A stretch of 21,592 nt of DNA from an uncultured Bacillota bacterium (GTDB lineage Bacteria; Bacillota_I; Bacilli_A; Erysipelotrichales; Erysipelotrichaceae), in contig ONXX01000006.1 in the NCBI GenBank assembly GCA_900321955.1, positions 1 through 21,592 of the forward strand, written 5' to 3'. The translations under genes and the position numbers were made by a program. Below are positions 1-6,720 of the stretch, piece by piece; within the stretch, counting starts at the first letter, position 1; every line of letters starts with the position of its first letter. Below the pieces are notes generated by a model that was not told the DNA's origin, did no database searches, and saw only the letters and a program-made list of their open reading frames with translations.

Positions 1-138
1 GTCGTCATGTATGTGGATGAGATGAAATGTCTGACAAGCCGCATTTCCCATTCGACAGACGGAGCACATATAGGCTTCTTTTCACTGGGCTGCAATGCAG
101 GTTTTTCCGATATCGTAATGAGAATTCCCGAACAGTAA
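1..138 (+). CDS. C-terminal tail of an unidentified protein (5' end outside window)
   Basis: Frame 1 is open from the first base and encodes 45 residues ending in ...GFSDIVMRIPEQ before TAA at 136-138. A hairpin terminator follows 12 bases later, which supports a real gene on this strand rather than a chance frame. The tail (GAHIGFFSLG..AGFSDIV) resembles the last strands of a beta-sandwich, such as the C-terminal module of some GH43-type glycosidases, but the match is too short to name a family. The start lies outside the window. Confidence 0.5.
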   Translation, partial: VVMYVDEMKCLTSRISHSTDGAHIGFFSLGCNAGFSDIVMRIPEQ

Positions 139-150
139 TGTTCAATATAG

Positions 151-190
151 CACCGGGCATAGAAAACGGTTTCCGTGCCCGGTGTATTGT
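151..190 (+). terminator. Terminator of the upstream gene
   Basis: CACCGGGCA (151-159) pairs perfectly with TGCCCGGTG (176-184). A smaller ACGG/CCGT helix (166-169/173-176) can form inside the loop. The stem is followed by TATTGTTTT. It sits 12 bases after the stop of the partial gene, the expected place for a rho-independent terminator. Confidence 0.75.
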
Positions 191-197
191 TTTGACG

Positions 198-226
198 TTG
201 CTTAAACAGAAACGATGCTTTATGAT
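198..226 (+). promoter_or_regulatory. Candidate promoter for the ParB/BMP-like gene
   Basis: TTGCTT (198-203), a 17-base spacer and TATGAT (221-226) form a plausible sigma-A promoter just after the upstream terminator and 37 bases before the start codon at 263. The -10 is good and the -35 is weak. An overlapping TTGACG (192-197) is a better -35 but is badly spaced. Confidence 0.35.
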
Positions 227-262
227 TAATAACACAAACGAGGTAAGAGGAGGTGTATCTCT

Positions 263-2167
263 ATGATCGATGATTACTTCAAAGCGAAAAGGATGGCTGA
301 CCGCAGCATTCGCCGTGCCGTTCTGGAAGGCAGATATCCGTATCTTTCCGATCTTGACAGTAAGCCGGGCATGAGCGATACCCTTTCATGTATCGATTTA
401 GGCATCAAAGAGATTCCCATTCAGCAGATCCGCGGTACCAAAACCAAAGGAAGACAGGGCGTCTTTTCCTATGACTTTTTGCCTTGTGCAGAAAGAGACA
501 GCGAATTCGCAATGAAGTGGAGTGCGGTGTTTCGCTACCAGAACGAGGAAGGGATCTCGGATCCGATCGAGGTCTATGAGTATCTTCACAGTTTTTACGT
601 GGAAGAGGGAAACAAGCGGGTTTCCGTTTTGAAATATCTCGATGCGATTACCATACGGGCTACAGTCCGCCGCGTCGTGCCGGATCCAAAGATCCTGGAA
701 GAAAATCCTATTTATAAAGAATTCCTTGATTTCTATAAGATCTGCCCTCTTTATGAGATCGATCTTCATGAGAAGAACGCGTATCACAAGCTGGCCCGTC
801 TTCTGAAAAAGCCGGAAGACAGGCTTTGGGATGAAAAGGATATTTCGCGTCTTCGTTCTTCTTTTTATCTTTTTCAGAAGAATTATCTGAAACTCGGCTA
901 TGATCCTGATTATTGTGCAGACGGCTTTCTGCTTTATCTTTCCGCTTATGATTATGAAAAGATCTATTCGCTTTCCGATCAGAAGATCGTCGCACAGATC
1001 AAGGAGCTGGACAAGGAGCTTGCGATCCTGGGCAAAAAAGAAAAGATCGAAGTCTTCCATAATCCTACCAAGGAGAAACAGAACGTCATTGATCTTGATC
1101 CGTTGAATCTGTTCCCGTTATTAAGCGAGGAAAAGATGCTGCGCATCGGCTTCATTTATGAAAACAAGGTCAACGATTCCTTTGCTGATTTTGATCAGGA
1201 ACTCGGTCGGCTGCAGGTCCAGGCGGATCTGCAGGACAAGATCGTCACTTCAAAGTATGAAGGTGCCGGCAAGGGGAAATCTTTAAAGGATACGATCGAA
1301 GCTGCCACAAAAGAAAACGATGTCGTATTTACAACATCGCCTTTGCAGTTTGAAGAGACTTTCAGGGCTGCCATCAAAAACAAGGATGTCAAATATCTCA
1401 ACCGCACAGTCTACATGAAGCAGAATGCCGTGCGAACCTATGACGTCCGCATGTATGAAGTGGAATTTCTATTGGGCCTGGTCGCTGCGATCTATGCGAA
1501 GGATCACCAGATCGGCTATATCGCAGATACGCCGAATTACGGTTCGATTGCATCGATCAATGCTTTTGCGATCGGCGCTTCGATGGTCGATCCAAAAGCC
1601 AAAGTCTGGCTCGGTTGGACGGAAAGTCTCGATAAGGACTGGCAGGATCAGATGCGCCGCATCGGTATATCGACCTTCTGCGGTCCCCAGCATCCCGATT
1701 TTCATAAGGATGATCTGCAATATGGCCTGTATGTTTTAAATGAAAAAGGGGCCATCAATATAGCTCAGCCTTTGATCAACTGGGGCACCTATTATAAAAA
1801 ACTGATCAGTTCAATCCTTGACGGAACTTACAGTAAAGCTTCCGCGAAAGATAAGGCAACCAATTACTGGTGGGGCATTTCTTCCGGTGTTTTGGACATC
1901 CATCTTTCCAAAGAAGTACCATATCCGACAAAGAAACTGGTGTCCATGCTGGAGGATGCGATACGTAAAGAAACCTTCGATCCGTTTGAAGGAGAATTAA
2001 GATCAACCGAAAAACAGATCAAGGGACCTTTCAGCGGGAAGCTCAGCTATGAACAGATCATCACGATGCACTGGCTCAATTCCAATGTCATCGGCATTAT
2101 TCCGGAATACGGACAACTTTCACAGAAAGGCAAAGAGGTCTATGAATTGACCGGTACCGGTTCTTAG
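263..2167 (+). CDS. Cytosolic ParB-like plus BMP/PnrA-like ligand-binding protein
   Basis: This 634-residue protein has no signal peptide, lipobox or membrane segment. Residues about 50-150 contain IPIQQIRGTK and later YVEEGNKRVSVLKY, which resemble the ParB/sulfiredoxin-like fold (G-N-x-R-V motif). From about residue 292 (LRIGFIYENKVNDSFADFDQELG) to about 560 the protein resembles the BMP family of substrate-binding proteins (PnrA/Med-like), normally lipoproteins that bind nucleosides outside the cell; the GYIADTPNYGSIASINAFAIGA stretch is typical. No permease or ATPase of that transporter type is nearby. A cytosolic ligand sensor is therefore more likely than a transporter component, but the function is unknown. 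The start at 263 follows GAGGAGGTG at 245-253 with good spacing. The gene ends in a four-base convergent overlap with the next gene. The domain reading is from memory of family features, not a search. Confidence 0.75.
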   Translation: MIDDYFKAKRMADRSIRRAVLEGRYPYLSDLDSKPGMSDTLSCIDLGIKEIPIQQIRGTKTKGRQGVFSYDFLPCAERDSEFAMKWSAVFRYQNEEGISDPIEVYEYLHSFYVEEGNKRVSVLKYLDAITIRATVRRVVPDPKILEENPIYKEFLDFYKICPLYEIDLHEKNAYHKLARLLKKPEDRLWDEKDISRLRSSFYLFQKNYLKLGYDPDYCADGFLLYLSAYDYEKIYSLSDQKIVAQIKELDKELAILGKKEKIEVFHNPTKEKQNVIDLDPLNLFPLLSEEKMLRIGFIYENKVNDSFADFDQELGRLQVQADLQDKIVTSKYEGAGKGKSLKDTIEAATKENDVVFTTSPLQFEETFRAAIKNKDVKYLNRTVYMKQNAVRTYDVRMYEVEFLLGLVAAIYAKDHQIGYIADTPNYGSIASINAFAIGASMVDPKAKVWLGWTESLDKDWQDQMRRIGISTFCGPQHPDFHKDDLQYGLYVLNEKGAINIAQPLINWGTYYKKLISSILDGTYSKASAKDKATNYWWGISSGVLDIHLSKEVPYPTKKLVSMLEDAIRKETFDPFEGELRSTEKQIKGPFSGKLSYEQIITMHWLNSNVIGIIPEYGQLSQKGKEVYELTGTGS

Positions 2168-2889
2168 GAAGAAAGATAGCTGATAAATGTGCGTACGGTT
2201 TCGATACGCTCTGAATTGGCGATGACACAAAGATAAATCGTATCGGAAAAGCCGGCATCGCGTATGATTTTAAAATCCGAAATATCGATGCCGTTGCATA
2301 CCGAAACAGCGGAAGAGTCGATGCTGGTTTCTTCATTCAGAAGATGATCGATGCGGTTGTCGTTTATAAGCACATCGTTGTATGTGAGATGTGTATTTAA
2401 GGCAGAGAGTTCTTCTTTGGAAAGAAGCACATTGAGATCATAGAGATAGCCGCTGTTGGAAAGCAGGTCATAAGCTTCCTTGTTGACGATGCAGATATCA
2501 AGCTTTTTTGCCTCGATCGATCCTAAAATCTTGATGCGCGAGGCGTAGGCATAGCGGTTGTTGTCAACGCTGGCGTTATCGGAAAGATAGAGTTCCTTGT
2601 AGATGACAACTTTCTTCTTCTGCGGCTTTTCAAAATGAAGGGAAAGAAAATCTTCGTTGACTGCTGTTTCAATGTCATTGCCTGTCGCTACATTGATGAA
2701 GGCGAGATAGAGAACTTCTTCCTTCTTGTTTGCCGATGCATAAAGAAAATGTCCCAATAAGATCAATGCGATCAGCGGGACCAGGATATATGCCTTGTAG
2801 TAGGAAAAGATATAGATCATCTTGTCCTGAAAATTCATCTTTTTAAAAGCTTCCCGATGGGAGGCTTTTTGTTTTTCTGTGAGTTTCAT
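2164..2889 (-). CDS. Single-pass membrane protein, function unknown
   Basis: This 241-residue protein has a charged cytosolic head of about 30 residues, one strong membrane segment at about residues 33-51 (AYILVPLIALILLGHFLYA), then a mostly soluble domain predicted to lie outside the cell. There is no lipobox and no recognisable catalytic motif. The outer domain (...LDICIVNKEAYDLLSNSGYLYDLNVLL...) has the look of a reduced binding-protein-like fold; that is inference. Its ATG overlaps the TGA of the upstream yesL-like gene in ATGA, so the two are translationally coupled and probably work together. The cluster with a LacI regulator and a sugar ABC operon suggests an accessory role in sugar uptake or sensing. 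Confidence 0.7.
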   Translation of the reverse strand: MKLTEKQKASHREAFKKMNFQDKMIYIFSYYKAYILVPLIALILLGHFLYASANKKEEVLYLAFINVATGNDIETAVNEDFLSLHFEKPQKKKVVIYKELYLSDNASVDNNRYAYASRIKILGSIEAKKLDICIVNKEAYDLLSNSGYLYDLNVLLSKEELSALNTHLTYNDVLINDNRIDHLLNEETSIDSSAVSVCNGIDISDFKIIRDAGFSDTIYLCVIANSERIETVRTFISYLSS

Positions 2890-3533
2890 TCTTTTTCTTC
2901 TTCTGCTTCCGCCGGTGTCGTGACGGAGATCAGCAGGCGGTTGAGGATGAAGGAACTGACCATGGCACAGAAACCTTCGCCAAAGACAATCAGCGGTGTA
3001 AACACGGCAACAACGGCATAGAACATCGCAAAATGAACGGCGAAGACCAGGATCGGTGCAAACAGATAATGGGTTCCGATCAGGAAGGCGTTCTTGAACA
3101 TGTTCGGTGTCGTGTTGATGACGCTTGCCTGTAAAGGGAAGATCATAAACAGAACGATGAGGTAGATGATGATGGCACCGATCAGGATGGCTAAAAGAAT
3201 CGTCCAGAAGGCAGCCATCGGCATGGCAGTATTTAAACGCAGATTGTAAAGTACATAGAAATCAAAAGCCAGGAACGAGCCGATGGCAAACAGGATCAGC
3301 CAGATTACGGTTGCCTGTCTGAAGTTTTCTTTAAAGGATTTGAAAAAGGTCTTGGTAACATTTCCTTCTTCGTTTCTGACGATCTTGAGACACGTATAGT
3401 AAAGAGCGGTCGTCGAAGCGCCGATCGTAAAGATCGGGATGCTGCAGATAAACCACAGAATGTTGAGATAGGAACTGTAGACCAGTTTCATCAGTACTTG
3501 CGTGAAACGGGAATCATAAGAGAAAAGGTTCAT
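2886..3533 (-). CDS. yesL: YesL-family (DUF624) membrane protein
   Basis: This 215-residue hydrophobic protein has about five membrane segments: residues about 20-45, 72-92, 103-130, 155-178 and 180-200. The N-terminus (LVYSSYLNILWFICSIPIFTIGASTTALYY) is the signature of the DUF624/YesL family, where an N-x-LW....P..TIG..T.ALY pattern is conserved. YesL proteins are found beside LplB/LplC-type sugar transporters in Bacillus and clostridia, but their biochemical role is not established. Here it lies between a LacI-family regulator gene (6-base gap) and a membrane protein (4-base overlap), all on the minus strand. AAAGGA just upstream serves as the ribosome binding site. Confidence 0.85.
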   Translation of the reverse strand: MNLFSYDSRFTQVLMKLVYSSYLNILWFICSIPIFTIGASTTALYYTCLKIVRNEEGNVTKTFFKSFKENFRQATVIWLILFAIGSFLAFDFYVLYNLRLNTAMPMAAFWTILLAILIGAIIIYLIVLFMIFPLQASVINTTPNMFKNAFLIGTHYLFAPILVFAVHFAMFYAVVAVFTPLIVFGEGFCAMVSSFILNRLLISVTTPAEAEEEKE

Positions 3534-3539
3534 AATGGA

Positions 3540-4537
3540 TTAATCCTTTGTAGAAGCACGATAGATCAGATCAGTCTGGGTATGGACGATGCGATAGTCC
3601 AGAGAGTTTTCCTTCATTCTTGACATCAGCAGGTGGACAGCTTCATAGGCCATGATCTGGGTGTGGATGTGAATGGTGGTCAGCGTCGGCAGCATGTGTC
3701 TGGATTCGTGGGAATCATCAAAGCCACAGAACAGGACGTCATCCGGAACGGAAATGCCACGGTCACGAAGGGCACTGATGGCATCGATGGCGACAAAATC
3801 GTTGGCACACAGGAAGACTTCCGGCAGTTCATTAAGAGAATTCAGTGATTCATCATAGGGTCCGTTGGAACAGATGAAAAACTTCTCTTCTATCTCAACT
3901 TTGAACTGCATTAAAGCAAGACGATAGGCGCAATAGCGTTCGAAGAACGACTGGCAATGCCAAAAGTCGCCGATGAAACCGAATCTCCGGTACCCTCTTT
4001 TCAGCATCTCTTTGACGAAGGCGAGGATGCCGGAAACGTTGTCCATGTAAAGCTGGTCAGCTGCCAGAAGCTCGCCGTCGGCGTTGCTTGGGCCATCGAC
4101 AAACAAAAGCGGAATATCTAATGTACAGAGCATATCGTCATAGCTTTGCGGAAGGTGACCGGCAATGACAGATCGCTCATATTTCGTTCGGTCACTCTGT
4201 GGATGTTCATCGTAAAGCCGAGGGAGGAAAGTTCTTCCTGAAACTTATCGAGCATCAGTGAAGCAAAGTGGGACTGATTGAAAAACTGTCCCGTCAGCAA
4301 GGCAATCTCACCCTGGTATTCAGTTGCAGAAGTGCTGCTGTCTATGCCGGAAGAAGTGATACCGGCCAAAGACTTGACATAGGAAAACTGCTTGTAATCC
4401 ATCTCCATCGCTTTCTGGATGATCTTTTCCCGGGTTGCGGGTGCAAGCCCTCCGGAATTATTGATGGCTTTCGAGACGGTATTTCGCGATATCCCCAGCT
4501 CATCTGCTATGTCTTGTATCGTTACTTTCTTCTTCAT
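3540..4537 (-). pseudogene. LacI-family sugar repressor, broken by a frameshift
   Basis: Two reading frames together make one LacI-family regulator. The first starts at 4537 (MKKKVTIQDIADELGISRN) after GGAGAG and encodes the helix-turn-helix (VTIQDIADELGISRNTVSKAI) and hinge. It runs into SLPVTFRKA, then goes out of frame and stops at 4118-4120. The second carries YDDMLCTLDIPLLFVDG, then the effector-binding domain with GYRRFGFIGD, FLCANDFVAIDAI, VPDDVLFCGFDDS and LTTIHIH, ending at 3540. The shift lies at about 4138-4150. The combined length is about 332 residues, slightly short for the family. The segment where LacI proteins usually have the first core strand (D-G-I-I) is missing, so a small deletion is more likely than a single-base slip. 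No slippery heptamer is visible. The DNA-binding head would still be made, as a 139-residue product. A sequencing error remains possible. Confidence 0.8.
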
Positions 4538-4589
4538 TATATAAGCTCTCCATTCTACCTTAAATTTTAGCATATATAAGATACCTAAC

Positions 4590-4623
4590 ATAGCAAAAAG
4601 CGACAAACGGAATAGCAAAAAGC
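4590..4623 (-). repeat. Tandem direct repeat in the repressor promoter region
   Basis: ATAGCAAAAAGC occurs at 4590-4601 and again at 4612-4623, a 22-base period (about two helical turns). The match continues as GACA versus AACA. It lies 50-90 bases upstream of the LacI-type start codon (4537). The spacing suggests a regulator binding on one face of the helix. No known motif is claimed. Confidence 0.5.
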
Positions 4624-4654
4624 AACAGAAAACTGTGCAAATGTAAACATTCTA

Positions 4655-4668
4655 GGAAAACGTTTTCA
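4655..4668. promoter_or_regulatory. LacI/CcpA-type operator (cre-like palindrome)
   Basis: GGAAAACGTTTTCA matches the cre consensus TGWAARCGYTWNCW at 13 of 14 positions and contains the CG-centred palindrome AAAACGTTTT, as expected for LacI-family operators. It lies between the divergent repressor gene and the sugar transporter operon, 150 bases upstream of the first permease gene. It could be the operator of the neighbouring LacI regulator or a CcpA site; sequence alone cannot decide. Confidence 0.6.
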
Positions 4669-4728
4669 TAATTTCGCCGAAAAACAGGAAAATGCACATA
4701 AATAAGGTGAAAATACACAATTTATATG

Positions 4729-4758
4729 TTGAATATGTAAATTTCATTATGCTAATAT
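4729..4758 (+). promoter_or_regulatory. Candidate promoter of the sugar ABC operon
   Basis: TTGAAT (4729-4734), an 18-base spacer and TAATAT (4753-4758) preceded by TG at 4750-4751 (extended -10) form a plausible sigma-A promoter. Transcription would start near 4765, about 55 bases before the start codon at 4819, on top of the first copy of a direct repeat. Confidence 0.45.
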
Positions 4759-4761
4759 AAG

Positions 4762-4797
4762 TGTGCAAAATCACGCATTCTGAATTGTGCAAAATCA
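4762..4797 (+). repeat. Direct repeat at the operon transcription start
   Basis: TGTGCAAAATCA occurs at 4762-4773 and 4786-4797, a 24-base period. The first copy overlaps the predicted transcription start and the second lies in the leader just before the ribosome binding site AGGAGAG. A related TGTGCAAATG lies at about 4634. They may be binding sites for a regulator acting on this operon. Confidence 0.5.
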
Positions 4798-4818
4798 TCA
4801 TTATTTTAGGAGAGAAAA

Positions 4819-5763
4819 ATGAACAGGTCTTCAAACACCGCAACAGTCGGGAAGGTAAAGGGACAAAAGTTGCATGAGACCCTGCTTTACATTAAGCAGC
4901 ACTGGCAACTGTATGTCATTTTTATTCTTCCTGCCCTTCTGTTGACGATCATTTTCCGCTATGTCCCGATGGGTGGTGTTCTGATCGCGTTTATGGAATA
5001 CAACCCGATCAGAGGCATTCTGGGAAGTGAGTGGGTCGGTTTTGATCACTTCAGCCGATTCCTGTCGTCACCAGACTTTCTCCGTTATCTGTCCAACACA
5101 CTGAAGCTTTCCATCTTCGGACTGTTATGGGGCTTCCCGGCCCCGATCCTGCTGGCCTTCCTGCTTAACAGGATCCTGTCCAAGAAGATCAAACAGAAGA
5201 TCCAGCTGGTACTGTACATGCCGAACTTCATTTCCGTCATCGTCCTGTGTGGTATCGTCAGAATCTTGCTGTCACCGACCGGAATGATCAATCAGTTGCT
5301 TGGAACGCAGTATAACTTCATGACAATGCCTTCTGCATTCCGTACGATCTATATCGCTTCCGGTATCTGGCAAGGCGCCGGCTGGTCTTCCATCATTTAC
5401 ACGGCTGCATTGTCCAATGCATCCAAGGAACTGCAGGAAGCAGCAGTCATCGACGGTGCCAACATCGTTCAGCAGATTAAGGCGGTTGAATGGCCTGCGA
5501 TCAAGGATACGGTACTTATTCAATTTATTATGTCTGTCGGTAACATCATGTCGGTCGGCTTTGAAAAGGCTTATGCTTTGCAGACAGACCTGAACCTCGG
5601 TGCATCCGAAATCATTTCGACCTACGTCTATAAAAAAGGTCTTCTGGACGGCGACTATGGCTTCTCAACTGCAGTCGGTCTGTTCAATACGGTTATCAAT
5701 GTCATTCTTCTTATCTCGATGAATGCGATCGTTAAAAAGATGAATGACGGTAAAGGAGTTTAA
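4819..5763 (+). CDS. Sugar ABC transporter permease, LplB type
   Basis: This 314-residue inner-membrane permease has about six membrane segments, the first at about residues 31-52 (LYVIFILPALLLTIIFRYVPM). The N-terminal pattern (W..Y...LPA....I.F.Y.PM.G...AF..Y.P..GI..S.WVG..HF..F) is characteristic of the LplB/YteP subgroup of MalF-like permeases. The EAA loop that contacts the ATPase is at about residues 204-225 (ELQEAAVIDGANIVQQIKAVEWP). It is the first gene of the operon, preceded by AGGAGAG, and is followed after 3 bases by the partner permease. The downstream GH32 and fructokinase genes indicate sucrose or fructo-oligosaccharide as cargo, like the FusABC-MsmK system of Streptococcus; that is inference. 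Confidence 0.92.
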   Translation: MNRSSNTATVGKVKGQKLHETLLYIKQHWQLYVIFILPALLLTIIFRYVPMGGVLIAFMEYNPIRGILGSEWVGFDHFSRFLSSPDFLRYLSNTLKLSIFGLLWGFPAPILLAFLLNRILSKKIKQKIQLVLYMPNFISVIVLCGIVRILLSPTGMINQLLGTQYNFMTMPSAFRTIYIASGIWQGAGWSSIIYTAALSNASKELQEAAVIDGANIVQQIKAVEWPAIKDTVLIQFIMSVGNIMSVGFEKAYALQTDLNLGASEIISTYVYKKGLLDGDYGFSTAVGLFNTVINVILLISMNAIVKKMNDGKGV

Positions 5764-5766
5764 GCG

Positions 5767-6675
5767 ATGGAAAAGAGAAAACCAAAAAGCGAATTCGCTA
5801 AACTTCCGACTGAAGACAAGACCTTACTGATCATCGGCTATATCATCCTGGGATTGTTCCTTGTAGCGATCATCTTACCGGTCATCTACATCATCCTGGC
5901 ATCCTTCGTCGATCCGATCACTTTACAGAACAGCGGTCTGACTTTCGATTTCAGCAAGTGGACCTTGACGGCGTATGAAAGAGTCATGTCCAACAAGCAG
6001 ATCTGGACCGGTTTCCGTAACGCTCTGTTCTACTCGATTGCTTTCACGGCAATCTCCACGGTTATCACGCTCTTAGCGGCATATCCGATGTCAAGAGCGG
6101 ATTTCAAGGGACGCGGTTTCTTCAATCTCTTGTTTGTCATCACGATGTACTTCGGCGGCGGCCTGATCCCGACTTATTTGCTGATCTCGGATTTAGGAAT
6201 GCTTGATACGATCTGGGCGATCCTGATTCCGCCGGCATTCTCGGTCTGGAACATGATCGTTGCACGTACGTATTACCTGGGCATCCCGAAAGATTTGCAG
6301 GAAGCTGCGGAGATTGACGGCGCATCGGAAATGGTCTACTTCTTCAAGATCCTGCTTCCGGTATGTATGCCGATCATCGCGACGATTGCCATGTGGCAGT
6401 TCGTCGGTATGTGGAACAGCTACTTTGATGCCATGATCTATCTCAACGACGAAACCAAACAGCCGTTGCAGCTGGTCTTGCGTTCTATCCTGATCCAGAA
6501 CCAGCCTGAACCGGGCATGGTCTCTGATATGCAGTCCACTGCGGCAAGAGCCCAGTTGGCAGAATTACTGAAGTACGCGACCATCATCATTTCGAGCTTG
6601 CCTCTGATGATCATGTATCCGTTCTTCCAGAAGTACTTTGACTCCGGCATTATGGCTGGTGCAGTCAAGGGTTAA
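5767..6675 (+). CDS. Sugar ABC transporter permease, LplC/YtcP type
   Basis: This 302-residue partner permease is of the MalG-like class. Membrane segments are visible at about residues 25-47, 80-102, 116-135, 148-168, 195-215 and 265-285. The EAA loop lies at about residues 176-195 (DLQEAAEIDGASEMVYFFKI). The C-terminus ends in ...QKYFDSGIMAGAVKG, the typical LplC ending (F.KYF.KG...GAVKG). It starts 3 bases after the LplB-type gene. The gene for the binding protein follows after 45 bases with its own AAAGGAG ribosome binding site. The two permeases should form a heterodimer energised by the ATPase encoded at 11117-12301. Confidence 0.93.
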   Translation: MEKRKPKSEFAKLPTEDKTLLIIGYIILGLFLVAIILPVIYIILASFVDPITLQNSGLTFDFSKWTLTAYERVMSNKQIWTGFRNALFYSIAFTAISTVITLLAAYPMSRADFKGRGFFNLLFVITMYFGGGLIPTYLLISDLGMLDTIWAILIPPAFSVWNMIVARTYYLGIPKDLQEAAEIDGASEMVYFFKILLPVCMPIIATIAMWQFVGMWNSYFDAMIYLNDETKQPLQLVLRSILIQNQPEPGMVSDMQSTAARAQLAELLKYATIIISSLPLMIMYPFFQKYFDSGIMAGAVKG

Positions 6676-6720
6676 TGAGGTCATTACAGTGCAATCTGTA
6701 AGATAAAAAAGGAGAAAAAA

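Noticed and set aside
398..1060. Long minus-strand open frame inside the ParB/BMP-like gene
   Set aside because: Antisense shadow of a well-supported + strand gene; residue composition is unnatural and there is no ribosome binding site.
4130..4160. Programmed frameshift in the LacI-type gene
   Set aside because: No slippery heptamer, internal Shine-Dalgarno stimulator or downstream pseudoknot is apparent, and about a dozen expected residues are missing.
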